In this document: in pieces, positions 53,970 through 64,000 of the stretch | Layout: each line of letters begins with the position of its first letter | Numbering within the stretch: position 1 is the first letter of the stretch | Origin: Fuscovulum blasticum DSM 2131 | GTDB lineage: Bacteria > Pseudomonadota > Alphaproteobacteria > Rhodobacterales > Rhodobacteraceae | Reading direction: 5' to 3' | NCBI RefSeq assembly: GCF_003034965.1 | Contig: NZ_PZKE01000001.1 | Span: 186,001-250,000, forward strand | Length of the DNA stretch: 64,000 nucleotides | The notes under the pieces: model-generated | What the model was told of the DNA's origin: nothing | Seen by the model: the letters and a program-made list of their open reading frames with translations, nothing else | The model's database searches: none | Made by a program: the position numbers and the translations under genes

Positions 53970-56597
53970 TCAGGTCAGAAGCGACCTGAGGTCGTATAGC
54001 GCCTTGAGCGCATCGATCGGGGTCATCTCGTCGGGGTGCAGCGCCTTGAGGCGTTCTTCCACGCCCGAGGTCTTTGGCGGCTTCGGGGCGGGGGCAGCCG
54101 GCGGTGCCGCGCGGAACAGGGGCAGGTCGTCAATCAGCGCGGCCTGCTTGCCACCATCCCGGTCGCCCTTTTCCAGCGCCTCCAGCACCACCTTGGCGCG
54201 TTCGATCACGCTGTGCGGCAGGCCCGCCAGCCGGGCAACCTGCACGCCATAGCTGCGGTCGGCGGCGCCTTGTCTGACTTCGTGCAGGAAGATCACCTCA
54301 CCATCCCATTCCTTGACGGTGACGGTGGCGTTTTCCACGCCCGGCAGCTTGCGCGCCAGGGTGGTCATCTCATGGTAGTGGGTGGCGAACAGGGCGCGGC
54401 AGCGGTTGACGCCGTGCAGGTGTTCCAGCGTGGCCCAGGCGATGGAAAGCCCGTCCCAGGTGGCGGTGCCGCGGCCGATTTCATCAAGGATCACCAGCGC
54501 GCGGTCATCGGCCTGGTTCAGGATGGCGGCGGTTTCCACCATTTCCACCATGAAGGTTGACCGGCCGCGGGCCAGATCGTCGCTGGCACCGACGCGGCTG
54601 AACAACTGGCTGACAAGGCCGATGCGGGCGCTGCGCGCGGGCACATAGGCCCCGGCCTGCGCCAGCAGCGCGATCAGCGCGTTCTGCCGCAGGAAGGTGG
54701 ATTTACCCGCCATGTTGGGGCCGGTCAGCAGCCAGATCGCGGGTGTGCGGTCTTCGGTCAGGGCGCAGTCATTGGCAACGAAGGTTTGCCCGGCGCGGCG
54801 CAGGGCGCGTTCCACCACCGGGTGGCGGCCGCCTTCGATGGCGAAGGCGTGGCTGTCGTCAACCTGCGGCTCGCACCAGTCTTCGGCCACGGCCAGTTCG
54901 GCAAAGGCGGCGGCAAGGTCAATCTCGGCCAGGGCGCGGGCGGCGGTGCCGATGGCGCCGGCTGCGGCCAGAATTTGCTGTTTCAGGCCGTCATAGTGAC
55001 GCTTTTCGATCTCGACCGCGTGGTTGCCTGAATTCAGGATGCGGGTTTCCAGTTCGGACAGCGCCAGCGTGGTAAAGCGCACCTGTCCCGCCGTGGTCTG
55101 GCGGTGAATGAACAGATCGGGCTGGGCGCGCATCCGGTCTTCATGCGTGGTTGTGACCTCGATGAAATAGCCAAGCACGTTGTTGTGCTTGATCTTCAGC
55201 GAGGGCACGCCGCTGCGGTCGCTGTATTCGGCCTGCAACCGGCCGATCACGCCGCGGCCTTCGTCGCGAAGCTGGCGGGTTTCGTCCAGTTCGGCATCGA
55301 AGCCCGGCGCGATGAAGCCGCCGTCGCGCACCAGCAGCGGCGGTTCCGCCACCAGCGCGCGGGTCAGCAGATCAACCAGCGCGTCATGGCCAACCAGCGC
55401 CGCGCCCGCGCGCGACAGCAGCGGCGGCGCTTCGGCCACGCGGGCGGCAATGTCGCCCGCCTGCGCCAGACCGGCGCGGATGGCGGCCAGGTCGCGCGGG
55501 CCGCCCCGATCCAGCGCCAGACGTGACAGGGCGCGGTCCATGTCGGGAACGCGGCGCAGCAGGTCGCGCAGGTCATCGCGCAGGCGGGGCTGGTCGATCA
55601 GGTGGCGCACGGCGGCCAGACGGGCGTGGATCGTGGCCAGATCGCGCGAAGGCGCAGACAGCCGCCGGTCCAGCAGGCGGGCGCCGGCGGCGGTGACCGT
55701 GCGATCAACTGCCGCCAGAAGCGAGCCTTCGCGGCCGCCTGACAGCGCGGCGGTCAGTTCAAGGTTGCGCCGGGTGGCGGCGTCGATCTGCATGGCGCCG
55801 CCGGGCGTTTCGCGCACCGGGGGGCGCAGCAGGGGCAGTTTCCCGCGCTGCGTCAGATCAAGGTAATCGACCAGCGCCCCCATGGCCGAAAGTTCGGCCC
55901 GGGTGAAGGTGCCGAACCCGTCCAGCGAGCCGGTTCCGTACAACGCGCAGAGCCGCTTTTCCGCACCTGCGCTGTCAAAACTGGCGCGGGCCAGTGGCGT
56001 GATCGCGGCGCCGGTGTCTTCGACCAGCGTCGCCAGGTCGCGGTCTCGGGTTTCGCTGACCAGCACCTCACGCGGGGCCAGCCGGGCCAGTTCGGGCGAC
56101 AGCCGGGCCAGCGGGCAGGGCATGACGCGCAGTTCCCCGGTGGAAATGTCGGCCCAGGCCAGCGCCGCCTCGTCCCGAACCTCGGCCCAGGCGACCAGGT
56201 GGTTGGGGCGGCGGGCTTCCAGCAGCGAATCCTCGGTCAGGGTGCCGGGGGTGACAAGGCGCACCACATCGCGCCGCACGACCGATTTCGAGCCGCGCTT
56301 GCGCGCTTCGGCCGGGTCTTCCATCTGTTCGCCGATGGCCACACGAAAGCCCTTGCGGATCAGCGTCAGCAGATAGCCTTCGGCGGCATGGACGGGCACG
56401 CCGCACATGGGGATGGGTTCGCCCAGATGGAAGCCGCGTTTCGTCAGCGCGATGTCCAGCGCCTCGGCGGCGGCCACGGCGTCATCGAAGAACATCTCGT
56501 AGAAATCGCCCATCCGGTAGAACAGCAGCGCGCCGGGATTCTGGGCCTTGATCTCAAGGTATTGCGCCATCATCGGCGTCACGGCGTCTTCGGTCAT
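53970..56597 (-). CDS. mutS: DNA mismatch repair protein MutS
   Basis: 875 aa. The N-terminal mismatch-binding domain has [15 protein letters not shown] (the Phe-x-Glu mismatch wedge). The C-terminal ATPase has Walker [34 protein letters not shown] and [14 protein letters not shown]. It initiates post-replicative repair with MutL, which is not in the window. ATG 56597. Confidence 0.97.
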   Translation of the reverse strand: MTEDAVTPMMAQYLEIKAQNPGALLFYRMGDFYEMFFDDAVAAAEALDIALTKRGFHLGEPIPMCGVPVHAAEGYLLTLIRKGFRVAIGEQMEDPAEARKRGSKSVVRRDVVRLVTPGTLTEDSLLEARRPNHLVAWAEVRDEAALAWADISTGELRVMPCPLARLSPELARLAPREVLVSETRDRDLATLVEDTGAAITPLARASFDSAGAEKRLCALYGTGSLDGFGTFTRAELSAMGALVDYLDLTQRGKLPLLRPPVRETPGGAMQIDAATRRNLELTAALSGGREGSLLAAVDRTVTAAGARLLDRRLSAPSRDLATIHARLAAVRHLIDQPRLRDDLRDLLRRVPDMDRALSRLALDRGGPRDLAAIRAGLAQAGDIAARVAEAPPLLSRAGAALVGHDALVDLLTRALVAEPPLLVRDGGFIAPGFDAELDETRQLRDEGRGVIGRLQAEYSDRSGVPSLKIKHNNVLGYFIEVTTTHEDRMRAQPDLFIHRQTTAGQVRFTTLALSELETRILNSGNHAVEIEKRHYDGLKQQILAAAGAIGTAARALAEIDLAAAFAELAVAEDWCEPQVDDSHAFAIEGGRHPVVERALRRAGQTFVANDCALTEDRTPAIWLLTGPNMAGKSTFLRQNALIALLAQAGAYVPARSARIGLVSQLFSRVGASDDLARGRSTFMVEMVETAAILNQADDRALVILDEIGRGTATWDGLSIAWATLEHLHGVNRCRALFATHYHEMTTLARKLPGVENATVTVKEWDGEVIFLHEVRQGAADRSYGVQVARLAGLPHSVIERAKVVLEALEKGDRDGGKQAALIDDLPLFRAAPPAAPAPKPPKTSGVEERLKALHPDEMTPIDALKALYDLRSLLT

Positions 56598-56722
56598 GCG
56601 TCCCCCCTTGGGTCTGCCGAACCTACAAAAGCGGGGCTGCGGCGAAAAGGCTTCATTCGCACCTTTTCAGGTTGATCCGCCGGGTCTATGACCCACGAAT
56701 TCGCACACAGGATGGCCCCCTG

Positions 56723-58978
56723 ATGACCCGTTCCAAGACCACGCCCGAAGAGGCGCTGCTGTATCATTTCGAACCGACCCCCGGAAAATACGAAATCGTC
56801 GCGTCAAAGCCGATGGCAACGCAGCGCGACCTGAGCCTGGCCTACAGCCCGGGCGTGGCGGTGCCGGTGCTGGCCATCGCCGAGCGGCCCGAGACGGCCT
56901 ATGACTATACGGTCAAGGGCAACATGGTGGCGGTGGTGTCGAACGGCACCGCCATTCTGGGGCTGGGCAACCTGGGCGCGCTGGCGGGCAAGCCGGTGAT
57001 GGAAGGCAAGGCGGTGCTGTTCAAGCGGTTTGCCGATGTGAACGCCATCGACATCGAGCTGAACACCGAAGACCCGGACGAAATCATCAAGGCTGTCCAC
57101 CTGATGAGCTGCACCTTCGGCGGCATCAACCTTGAAGACATCAAGGCGCCGGAATGTTTCATCATTGAAAGCCGGCTCAAGGAAATCTGCGACATCCCGG
57201 TGTTTCACGATGATCAGCACGGCACCGCGGTGATCTGCGCGGCCGGCATGATCAACGCGCTGGAGATCACCGGCAAGAAGATCGAGGATTGCCGGATCGT
57301 GCTGAACGGCGCGGGGGCGGCGGGCATCGCCTGTCTGGAATTGCTGAAATCCATGGGCGCACGGCATGAAAACTGCATCATGTGCGATACCAAGGGCGTC
57401 ATCTGGCAGGGTCGCCCCGATGGCATGAACCAGTGGAAATCGGCCCATGCCGTGAAAACCGACCTGCGCACGCTGGAAGAGGCGATGGTGGGCGCCGATG
57501 TGTTCCTGGGTGTCAGCGCCAAGGGGGCCGTGACGCCCGAAATGGTGCGCAGCATGGCGGAAAACCCGGTGATCTTTGCCATGGCGAACCCCGACCCGGA
57601 AATCACCCCGGAAGAGGCCCATGCTGTGCGGGCTGATGCCATTGTGGCAACCGGGCGCAGCGATTACCCCAACCAGGTGAACAACGTCCTGGGCTTTCCC
57701 TACCTGTTCCGGGGGGCGCTGGACATTCACGCCCGCGCCATCAACGACGAGATGAAGATCGCCTGCGCCCGCGCGCTGGCCGCCCTGGCGCGGCAGGACG
57801 TGCCGGATGAGGTGGCCATGGCCTATGGTCGCAAGCTGAGCTTTGGCCGCGATTACATCATTCCCACGCCGTTCGATCCGCGGCTGATCTACACCATTCC
57901 GCCCGCCGTGGCGAAGGCGGGCATGGATACCGGCGTGGCCCGCCGCCCGATCATCGACATGAAGGCCTATGAGGCCGGGCTGAAGGCCCGGATGGACCCG
58001 ACCGCGACGCTGTTGCAGGGCATCCATGCCCGCGCGCGGCAGGCGCAGGCCCGGATGATCTTTGCCGAAGGCGACGATCCGCGCGTGCTGCGGGCGGCCG
58101 TGGCCTGGCAGCGCAGTGGTCTGGGCAAGGCGCTGGTGGTGGGCCGCGATCAGGATGTGAAGGACAAACTTGAATCGGTCGGTCTGGGCGATGCCGTGCG
58201 TGAGCTTGAGATCGTCAACGCCGGCAATTCCCGCCACCTCGATGCCTACAAGGACTTTCTCTATCAGCGCCTGCAACGGCAGGGCCATGACCGGGAGGAT
58301 ATTCACCGGCTGGCGGCGCGTGACCGGCATGTCTTCGCCTCGCTCATGCTGGCGCATGGGCACGGGGACGGGCTGGTGACGGGCGCCACGCGCAAGTCGG
58401 CCCATGTGCTGAACCTGATCAACACCGTTTTCGACGCTTCGGCCACGGCCGGGGCGGTGGGGGTGACGGCCTTGCTGCACAAGGGGCGGATCGTGCTGAT
58501 CGCCGACACGCTGGTGCATGAATGGCCGGATGAGGAAGATCTGGCGACCATCGCCACCAAGGCCGCCGGCGTGGCCCAGAACCTTGGGCTGGAACCGCGC
58601 GTGGCCTTTGTCAGCTTCTCGACCTTCGGCTATCCGGTCAGCGAGCGCGCCACCAAGATGCACCGCGCCTGTTCCGTGCTGGAAAAGCGCGGCGTCAGCT
58701 TTGAATTCGATGGCGAGATGACGGTGGACGTGGCGCTGAACATGCAGCGCATGGCCGCCTATCCGTTCTGCCGGCTGACGGGCCCCGCGAACATTCTGGT
58801 GGTGCCGGCGCGGCACTCGGCCTCGATCTCGGTCAAGCTGATGCAGGAAATGGCGGGGGCCACCGTGATCGGGCCAATCCTTACCGGCGTGACCAAGCCG
58901 ATCCAGATCTGTTCGACCGGGGCCACGGTGAACGACATCCTGAACATGGCCGTGATGGCCGCCTGCAAGGTGGGGTAG
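56723..58978 (+). CDS. maeB: NADP-dependent malic enzyme with C-terminal phosphotransacetylase-like domain
   Basis: 751-aa MaeB-type enzyme that decarboxylates malate to pyruvate. Residues about 15-430 are the malic-enzyme part (SLAYSPGVAVPV, GLGNLGALAGKPVMEGK, FHDDQHGTAVI, NAD(P) loop GAGAAGIA). Residues about 440-751 are a phosphate acetyltransferase-like domain (FAEGDDPRVLRAAV, HGHGDGLVTGATRKSAHVL) that is usually regulatory, not catalytic. ATG 56723 is the start. Confidence 0.96.
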   Translation: MTRSKTTPEEALLYHFEPTPGKYEIVASKPMATQRDLSLAYSPGVAVPVLAIAERPETAYDYTVKGNMVAVVSNGTAILGLGNLGALAGKPVMEGKAVLFKRFADVNAIDIELNTEDPDEIIKAVHLMSCTFGGINLEDIKAPECFIIESRLKEICDIPVFHDDQHGTAVICAAGMINALEITGKKIEDCRIVLNGAGAAGIACLELLKSMGARHENCIMCDTKGVIWQGRPDGMNQWKSAHAVKTDLRTLEEAMVGADVFLGVSAKGAVTPEMVRSMAENPVIFAMANPDPEITPEEAHAVRADAIVATGRSDYPNQVNNVLGFPYLFRGALDIHARAINDEMKIACARALAALARQDVPDEVAMAYGRKLSFGRDYIIPTPFDPRLIYTIPPAVAKAGMDTGVARRPIIDMKAYEAGLKARMDPTATLLQGIHARARQAQARMIFAEGDDPRVLRAAVAWQRSGLGKALVVGRDQDVKDKLESVGLGDAVRELEIVNAGNSRHLDAYKDFLYQRLQRQGHDREDIHRLAARDRHVFASLMLAHGHGDGLVTGATRKSAHVLNLINTVFDASATAGAVGVTALLHKGRIVLIADTLVHEWPDEEDLATIATKAAGVAQNLGLEPRVAFVSFSTFGYPVSERATKMHRACSVLEKRGVSFEFDGEMTVDVALNMQRMAAYPFCRLTGPANILVVPARHSASISVKLMQEMAGATVIGPILTGVTKPIQICSTGATVNDILNMAVMAACKVG

Positions 58979-58995
58979 GCGGCCGTTTCGTCAGG

Positions 58996-59718
58996 CTAGA
59001 AGCGATAGTTCAGCCCAACCTTCACGCTGGTGTGGCTGGGGGTTGCTTCTGTCGTGACGGGGCCGAAGGTGCGGGTTTCCTTGCCCAGGCTGATGTATTC
59101 CAGCTCTCCCGTCAGCGACCAGTCGGTGTTGATCGCCTTTTCGATGCCAAGCCCGGCGATATAGCCGGTCGTCTTGTAGTCGGCGGCCTGACCGTTCAGC
59201 CGATAGTCGATGCTGGCGCGCGCAACGCCAAGGGTGCCAAAGATCAGGAGGTCATTTTCGGTGACAAAGCCGGTCTTGAAGCGAAGGGCCAGAAGATCCG
59301 TTACCGTGGATTCGCCGGTATAGGCCACCCCATCGACCACGCCGCTTGCGCTGTCGGAAATGTCTGCGGCCGAGAAGCCCAGTTCCGGGCCGAACACCAG
59401 CCCGCCGCGCTGCCAGCGATAGCCGATCCGAAGCCCGGCCTCTGCGCCCGAAACCGAGATGTCACCGGCGTCTCCCAGCAGGGTGCCGCTGATCGCATCG
59501 CGGATGCCAAGCCGGTCATCGCCATTGAAGCCATAGCCAAGTGTGGCGCCGGCATAAAGCCCGGCCCAGTCTTCCGCGGGCGCGGGCGCGGGCGCGGTCA
59601 CGGGCGCGGTCACGGGCGCGGCGGGTTCGGGGGCGGTGGCAAGGCCGCCTGCAAAGGCAGGTGTCAGACCGCAGGCGATCACGACAAGAGGCTGGGCAAT
59701 CTGTTTCAGGAAAAGCAT
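58996..59718 (-). CDS. Outer-membrane beta-barrel protein (Omp25/OmpW-like porin family), paralogue 2
   Basis: 240 aa. Signal peptide 1-23 (MLFLKQIAQPLVVIACGLTPAFA), then a Pro/Ala/Val linker with a repeated APVT unit, then an 8-strand-type barrel (DWAGLYAGATLGYGFNGDDR ... ending VKVGLNYRF with the terminal Phe used for BAM insertion). ATG 59718 was chosen because AGAGG then lies 8 nt upstream. It is a tandem paralogue of the next gene, from which it is separated by a strong terminator, so it must have its own promoter. Function unknown. Confidence 0.82.
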   Translation of the reverse strand: MLFLKQIAQPLVVIACGLTPAFAGGLATAPEPAAPVTAPVTAPAPAPAEDWAGLYAGATLGYGFNGDDRLGIRDAISGTLLGDAGDISVSGAEAGLRIGYRWQRGGLVFGPELGFSAADISDSASGVVDGVAYTGESTVTDLLALRFKTGFVTENDLLIFGTLGVARASIDYRLNGQAADYKTTGYIAGLGIEKAINTDWSLTGELEYISLGKETRTFGPVTTEATPSHTSVKVGLNYRF

Positions 59719-59787
59719 GGCCATGTCCTCTCCGGTTGCATCGCGGAATGGTAACACGACTTTATCTTGTGGAGAACCAACAAAAAA

Positions 59788-59813
59788 GCGCGCACATCCC
59801 GCGATGTGCGCGC
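59788..59813 (-). terminator. Strong intrinsic terminator between the two beta-barrel genes
   Basis: Perfect 11-bp stem GCGCGCACATC / GATGTGCGCGC with a 4-nt loop, followed on the minus strand by TTTTTT (59787-59782). It ends transcription of the upstream paralogue (59860-60576). Confidence 0.9.
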
Positions 59814-59859
59814 CTTGATTTCAGCTTGATTTCAGCCGCCGAAACGCGGCGCGGTCCGA

Positions 59860-60576
59860 TCAGAACCTATAGTTCAGACCAACCTTGACGTTGGTGTAGG
59901 ACGGAGTCGCCTGGGTCGAGATATCCTCGAAAATGCGCTCTTCCTTGCCAAGGCCGACATATTCCAGTTCGCCGGTCAGCGACCAGTCGGTGCTCAGCAT
60001 CTTTTCAACGCCCAGACCCAGGATGTAGCCCGTGGTCTTGTAGTCGCCGACAAGGCCGTTCAGCCGATAGTCAACATCCGCACGGCCGATGCCAAGGGTG
60101 CCGAAAACCATCAGGTCGGGCTGGGCGACATAGCCGGTCTTCAGGCGCAGGGCGAGCAGGCTGTTGACCTGGGATTCGCCGGTGTATTCGACATTCGCGA
60201 CGGTCGCCGTCACCGTGTCCGAAATATCGCCGCCTTCATAGCCCAGTTCCGGCCCGATCACCCAGTTGCCGGTCTGCCAGCGATAGCCGATCCGCAGGCC
60301 GGCATTGGCGCCGGAAACCTTCAGGTTGTCGGCATCGCCAAGGAATTCGCCGCTGGCCACATCGCGGATGCCAAGACGGTCATCGCCGTTGAAGGCATAA
60401 CCAAGCGTGGCACCAACGTAGAGGCCCGACCAGGCTTCAACTTCGGCAGGGGTTTCCGGCACCGGGGTGATCACCGGCTCCATCACAGGCTCAGCCATAC
60501 CGCCGGCCAGCACAGGGGCAGCGGCCGAGACCAGAAGAGCAGCGGTGAGGGGGAGGAGGGAGATGGAACGTTTCAT
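59860..60576 (-). CDS. Outer-membrane beta-barrel protein (Omp25/OmpW-like porin family), paralogue 1
   Basis: 238 aa. Signal peptide MKRSISLLPLTAALLVSAAAPVLA, Pro/Glu/Val-rich linker, then a barrel beginning WSGLYVGATLGYAFNGDDRLGIRD and ending VKVGLNYRF. Segment-by-segment similarity with the downstream paralogue (GYKTTGYI-type DYKTTGYILGLGVEK, DWSLTGELEYVGLGKE) shows a tandem duplication. It is bounded by a terminator on each side, so it is a single-gene transcript. The role is unknown; surface or stress-response porins of this type are abundant in Rhodobacteraceae. Confidence 0.84.
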   Translation of the reverse strand: MKRSISLLPLTAALLVSAAAPVLAGGMAEPVMEPVITPVPETPAEVEAWSGLYVGATLGYAFNGDDRLGIRDVASGEFLGDADNLKVSGANAGLRIGYRWQTGNWVIGPELGYEGGDISDTVTATVANVEYTGESQVNSLLALRLKTGYVAQPDLMVFGTLGIGRADVDYRLNGLVGDYKTTGYILGLGVEKMLSTDWSLTGELEYVGLGKEERIFEDISTQATPSYTNVKVGLNYRF

Positions 60577-60643
60577 CTTGTCGCACTCACTAAACAGAAA
60601 TTCATACGCCTTGAGGTAGAGGGTCATCCCCAAGAAAACAAGA

Positions 60644-60663
60644 CCGCAGGCCAACGCCTGCGG
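60644..60663 (-). terminator. Intrinsic terminator of argG
   Basis: Perfect 8-bp stem CCGCAGGC / GCCTGCGG with a CAAC loop, followed on the minus strand by TCTTGTTTTCTTGG. It lies 78 nt after the argG stop codon. Confidence 0.75.
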
Positions 60664-60740
60664 ATTCCGGCCCATCAAAGGTGACACATATGCAACGGTT
60701 GCCGGGCCACCGAAGCGGGGCCCGGCTGCAAGCGCAAGGT

Positions 60741-61964
60741 TCAGCCGAACCGTGCGTTGCGCGTTGCGATCAGCTTCAGACGCAGGGCGTTCAGGCGGAT
60801 GAAGCCTTCGGCATCCTTCTGGTCATAGGCGCCGGCGTCTTCTTCAAATGTGACGTGCTTTTCGCTGTAAAGCGAATGGTCCGACCAGCGGGCCACGGTG
60901 CGGGCGCTGCCCTTGTACAGCTTCACCCGTACGGTGCCGGTCACATGTTCCTGCGTCTTGTCGATCAGGGCTTGCAGCGCCTCACGCTCGGGGCTGAACC
61001 AGAAGCCGTTGTAGATCAGCTCGGCATAGCGCGGCATGATGCTGTCTTTCAGGTGGCCCGCGCCGCTGTCCAGCGTGATCTGTTCAATCCCGCGATGCGC
61101 CTCAAGCAGGATGGTGCCGCCGGGGGTTTCGTAAACGCCACGCGACTTCATCCCGACGAAGCGGTTTTCCACCAGGTCCAGAATCCCCACGCCATGCTTG
61201 CCGCCCAGTTCGTTCAGCCGGGTCAGAATGGTGGCGGGCGACAGGAGTTCGCCGTTGATCGCCACGGCATCGCCCTTTTCGAAGGTGATTTCCACCATCT
61301 CGGCCTGATCGGGGGCCTGTTCCGGCGGCACCACGCGCTGCAGAACGTAATCGGGGAATTCCTCGGCCGGATTCTCCAGCACGCGCCCTTCCGACGAGGT
61401 GTGCAGCAGGTTCGCGTCCACGCTGAACGGCGCTTCGCCGCGCTTGTCCTTGGCGATCGGAATCTGGTTCGCCTCGGCAAACTCCAGCAGCCGGGTGCGG
61501 CTGGTCAGATCCCACAGCCGCCAGGGCGCGATGACCTTGATCGCCGGGTCCAGCGCGGCGGCGGACAGTTCGAAGCGAACCTGATCGTTGCCCTTGCCGG
61601 TGGCGCCATGGGCCACGGCATCTGCGCCGGTTTCATGGGCGATGCGCACCAGATGCTGGCTGATCAGCGGCCGCGCGATCGACGTGCCCAGCAGATACAG
61701 CCCCTCATACAGCGCATTGGCGCGGAACATCGGGAACACGAAGTCGCGGACGAATTCTTCGCGCACATCGACGATGTGAATGTTCTCGGGCTTGATGCCC
61801 ATCAGCTCGGCCTTCTTGCGGGCCGGCTCCAGCTCTTCGCCCTGGCCCAGATCGGCGGTGAAGGTCACCACTTCACAGCCATATTCGGTCTGCAGCCATT
61901 TCAGGATGATCGAGGTATCGAGGCCGCCCGAATAGGCGAGGACGACTTTCTTCGGCTTCAGCAT
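60741..61964 (-). CDS. argG: Argininosuccinate synthase
   Basis: 407 aa; ATP-dependent ligation of citrulline and aspartate in arginine synthesis. N-type ATP pyrophosphatase loop [17 protein letters not shown] (8-24), [13 protein letters not shown] and the citrulline-site [13 protein letters not shown] 61964 with GGAG upstream; the frame stays open upstream to 63233 but that part is antisense to ilvA. It is divergent from ilvA. Confidence 0.97.
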   Translation of the reverse strand: MLKPKKVVLAYSGGLDTSIILKWLQTEYGCEVVTFTADLGQGEELEPARKKAELMGIKPENIHIVDVREEFVRDFVFPMFRANALYEGLYLLGTSIARPLISQHLVRIAHETGADAVAHGATGKGNDQVRFELSAAALDPAIKVIAPWRLWDLTSRTRLLEFAEANQIPIAKDKRGEAPFSVDANLLHTSSEGRVLENPAEEFPDYVLQRVVPPEQAPDQAEMVEITFEKGDAVAINGELLSPATILTRLNELGGKHGVGILDLVENRFVGMKSRGVYETPGGTILLEAHRGIEQITLDSGAGHLKDSIMPRYAELIYNGFWFSPEREALQALIDKTQEHVTGTVRVKLYKGSARTVARWSDHSLYSEKHVTFEEDAGAYDQKDAEGFIRLNALRLKLIATRNARFG

Positions 61965-62066
61965 CTGCCGCTCCTGCACTGAATTCTTGCCTGCGCGTCT
62001 ATTGGGTTTCGGCCCGGCAAACAAGACCAGTTGGCCCCGCCGACGGGGCGCTGTAGGGTCGCCCGC

Positions 62067-63314
62067 ATGACCGATTTTCCCAGCCTTGCCCGCGCCGCCA
62101 CCGAAGCCATCCGCGACCTGTTCCCGGAAACCCCTTTGCAGCGCAACGAACACCTGTCCGCGCGTTATCAGGCCGACATCTGGCTGAAGCGCGAGGATCT
62201 GACGCCGGTGCGCAGCTACAAACTGCGGGGCGCCTTCAACGCCATGCGCAAGGTGCGGGCGAAAAACCCCGGGCAGGGGCAGTTCGTCTGCGCCAGTGCG
62301 GGCAACCATGCGCAGGGCGTGGCCTTTGCCTGCCGGCATTTCGGCGTGCAGGGCACCATCTTCATGCCGGTGACAACCCCGCAGCAGAAAATCGACAAGA
62401 CCCGCATCTTCGGCGGGCCGAATGTCACGGTGGAACTGACCGGCGACTATTTCGACCAGACGCTGGCCGCCGCCCAAAGCTGGTGCCATGAGCGGGGCGC
62501 GCATTTCCTGGCCCCGTTCGACGACCCCGATGTGATCGAAGGGCAGGCCAGTGTGGCGGTGGAAATGCTGGAACAGCTTGGCCGCGCCCCCGATGTGGTG
62601 GTGCTGCCGGTGGGCGGTGGCGGTCTGGCCTCGGGCGTCACGGGATACTTGCGCGATGTGGCACCCGACACGCGGTTCCAGTTCGTCGAACCGCTGGGCG
62701 GGGCCAGCCTGATGGCGGCGCTGGAACATGGCGGCCCGGTCAAGCTGCCGCGTGTGAACAGCTTTGTCGATGGCGCGGCCGTGGCGCGGCTGGGCGATCT
62801 GACCTGGCGCCGGCTGGATTGGGTGCGCCCCGAACAGGTGCATCTGGCGCCGGAAGACCGGGTCTGCGTGACCATGCTTGAAATGCTGAACGTTGAAGGC
62901 ATCGTGCTGGAACCGGCGGGTGCGCTGTCGGTGAACATCCTGCCCGAGATTGCGGCGCAGATCCGGGGCAAGACGGTGGTCTGCGTCACCTCGGGCGGCA
63001 ACTTCGATTTTGAGCGGCTGCCGGAAGTGAAGGAACGTGCACAGCGCTACGCCGGGCTGAAGAAATACTTCATCCTGCGAATGCCGCAGCGGCCGGGCGC
63101 ATTGCGCGAATTCCTGTCGATGCTGGGCCCGGAAGACGACATCGCCCGCTTTGAATACCTGAAGAAATCGGCGCGGAACTTCGGCTCGGTCCTGATTGGC
63201 ATCGAAACCAAGAGGGCCGAGAACTTTGCCCATTTCACCGGCCGGATGGACGCCGCCGATTTCAGCTATCGCGACATCACCAATGACGAAGCGCTGGCCG
63301 AATTTCTGATCTAG
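62067..63314 (+). CDS. ilvA: Threonine ammonia-lyase (threonine deaminase)
   Basis: 415-aa PLP enzyme that makes 2-oxobutyrate from threonine for isoleucine synthesis. PLP Lys52 in [24 protein letters not shown], the phosphate loop [10 protein letters not shown], and [10 protein letters not shown]. One C-terminal ACT-like regulatory domain (about 330-415: [21 protein letters not shown]) suggests isoleucine/valine control. It is the short biosynthetic form. Its TAG overlaps the stop of the convergent HPt gene. Confidence 0.94.
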   Translation: MTDFPSLARAATEAIRDLFPETPLQRNEHLSARYQADIWLKREDLTPVRSYKLRGAFNAMRKVRAKNPGQGQFVCASAGNHAQGVAFACRHFGVQGTIFMPVTTPQQKIDKTRIFGGPNVTVELTGDYFDQTLAAAQSWCHERGAHFLAPFDDPDVIEGQASVAVEMLEQLGRAPDVVVLPVGGGGLASGVTGYLRDVAPDTRFQFVEPLGGASLMAALEHGGPVKLPRVNSFVDGAAVARLGDLTWRRLDWVRPEQVHLAPEDRVCVTMLEMLNVEGIVLEPAGALSVNILPEIAAQIRGKTVVCVTSGGNFDFERLPEVKERAQRYAGLKKYFILRMPQRPGALREFLSMLGPEDDIARFEYLKKSARNFGSVLIGIETKRAENFAHFTGRMDAADFSYRDITNDEALAEFLI

Positions 63315-63640
63315 GCGGCGCTGCCCTGGGCCAGCGCGCCCAGAAAGCGGCGTTTCGAGGCCTCATACAGGCTGGCGACGCGGGGCAGGTTGACCTGATT
63401 TCCCCGGCCCGCGGCGGCCAGCTTTTCGCCCGACTGGCACAGCATGGCCAGATCGGAAAGGCCAAGGTTCAGTGCGCTGCCCTTCAGGAAATGTAGATCA
63501 GCCTCAAGCCCGGCGGATTGGCCGGCGGCAATGCGGCGGACAACATCATCCGCCTCTTCCAGAAACACGGTGACAACCTCGGCCAGATCGTCATCGCCGA
63601 TCTCGCCGCGCAATTCGTTCAGTCTGTCCCAGTCGATCAT
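63311..63640 (-). CDS. Hpt (histidine phosphotransfer) domain protein
   Basis: 109-aa four-helix phosphotransfer protein. The phosphorylatable His50 lies in [13 protein letters not shown], matching the HPt consensus (AHxLKGSSxNLG). ATG 63640 gives the family-typical [10 protein letters not shown] start. It is divergent from a response-regulator gene 152 nt away, its likely phosphorelay partner. Confidence 0.85.
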   Translation of the reverse strand: MIDWDRLNELRGEIGDDDLAEVVTVFLEEADDVVRRIAAGQSAGLEADLHFLKGSALNLGLSDLAMLCQSGEKLAAAGRGNQVNLPRVASLYEASKRRFLGALAQGSAA

Positions 63641-63792
63641 GGCATCCCCTGGCCCGCACACCCGGCGCCAAGGCTTCCATCTGTCGATTAACAAGCGGTA
63701 AGCCCGCGCAGGCCGGACGCGGGCAATTTTACGCTTCACCGCCGCTTAACCTGCCGCCGCCACTGTCGGCCGTGAAACAGCAGCGGATAGCG

Positions 63793-64000
63793 GATGGCGC
63801 AGGATCAGAACCCAAGGCGGCAGGGCCACCTGGCCAGCGAAACCCCCGGTCTGCCGGCGCGGGTGCTGGTGGTGGATGACAGCCGTGCCCAGCGGCAGCT
63901 TCTGGCCATGTACCTGCGCCGCTGGGGGTATGAGGTGATGCAATCCGCCTCGGCCGAAGAGGCGCTGGCGCTGTGTTCGGCGGTTGCCGTTGATGTGGTG
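63793..64000 (+). CDS. Response regulator receiver-domain protein (partial, runs off the right edge)
   Basis: Only the first 69 residues are present. After a short basic leader (MAQDQNPRRQG) comes a CheY-like receiver start, ARVLVVDDSRAQRQLLAMYLRRWGYEV, with the acidic pair that binds Mg2+. The phospho-acceptor Asp would fall just beyond the window. In related genomes such proteins next to an HPt gene often carry a SpoIIE phosphatase or GGDEF output domain, but that cannot be seen here. Confidence 0.75.

Noticed and set aside
56804-58816. A 670-codon open frame antisense to the malic enzyme
   Set aside because: Shadow of the malic-enzyme codons; no motif.
61965-63233. N-terminal extension of argG to 63233 on the minus strand
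   Set aside because: The extension is antisense to ilvA; ArgG starts at 61964 with a proper ribosome-binding site and canonical N-terminus.

Overview
The window looks like chromosomal DNA from an alphaproteobacterium of the Rhodobacteraceae/Paracoccaceae (Rhodobacter/Paracoccus relatives). It is GC-rich, densely packed, and full of 4-nt start/stop overlaps. Gene order is typical of the group: hemJ-rho-mnmE-mnmG-rsmG-parA-parB beside the replication origin, rph/rdgB/hemW facing hrcA-grpE, a motB-flgE-flgK-flgL-flgI block, a fused MrpA/B antiporter operon and a C-terminal Hint RTX protein. I see no rRNA, tRNA, CRISPR, insertion sequence or prophage.

Left part (1-12.5 kb). A minus-strand cluster encodes an amino-acid ABC permease and binding protein, a ketoglutarate-semialdehyde-type dehydrogenase, a DapA-family deaminase/aldolase and an FCD-type GntR regulator. 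It best fits 4-hydroxyproline catabolism. Candidate GntR boxes precede three of its genes, and stem-loops sit in three of its gaps. Next come a large RTX protein with a C-terminal Hint domain, a long non-coding gap, and a membrane-anchored LytTR regulator. Arginase and ornithine cyclodeaminase (arginine to ornithine to proline) are divergent from an Lrp/AsnC regulator.

Middle (12.5-33 kb). A six-gene Mrp Na+/H+ antiporter operon is followed by a surface-glycan block: a two-module sulfotransferase, a GT14-DUF5927 enzyme, two GT2 paralogues, galU, kdsB and cysQ. An ABC-2 export permease and an SH3/COG3650 lipoprotein-like or periplasmic protein are divergent from it. Then come alkB, dnaK-dnaJ and radC.

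Right part (33-64 kb). Flagellar genes, dnaQ, coaE, aroE and maf are on the minus strand. They lead away from an AT-rich intergenic region at about 42.0-42.3 kb that carries a cluster of DnaA boxes, the likely oriC. On the other side hemJ, rho, mnmE, mnmG, rsmG, parA and parB run on the plus strand. Two perfect parS sites (45470-45485 and 50816-50831) flank parAB and also form the starts of mnmG and hemW. Beyond lie rdgB, rph, hrcA, grpE, mutS, malic enzyme, two tandem outer-membrane beta-barrel genes, argG, ilvA, a small HPt protein and the start of a response regulator.

The most noteworthy signals are the origin/partition region with parS sites doubling as start codons, the putative GntR regulon boxes, the two-level repeat architecture of the RTX-Hint protein, the sulfotransferase/CysQ/Kdo/exporter gene set, and an MnmE GTPase with a shortened, degenerate G4 region. 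I did not find a convincing wholly new system. Gene functions are assigned from motif recognition only; no database search was run.
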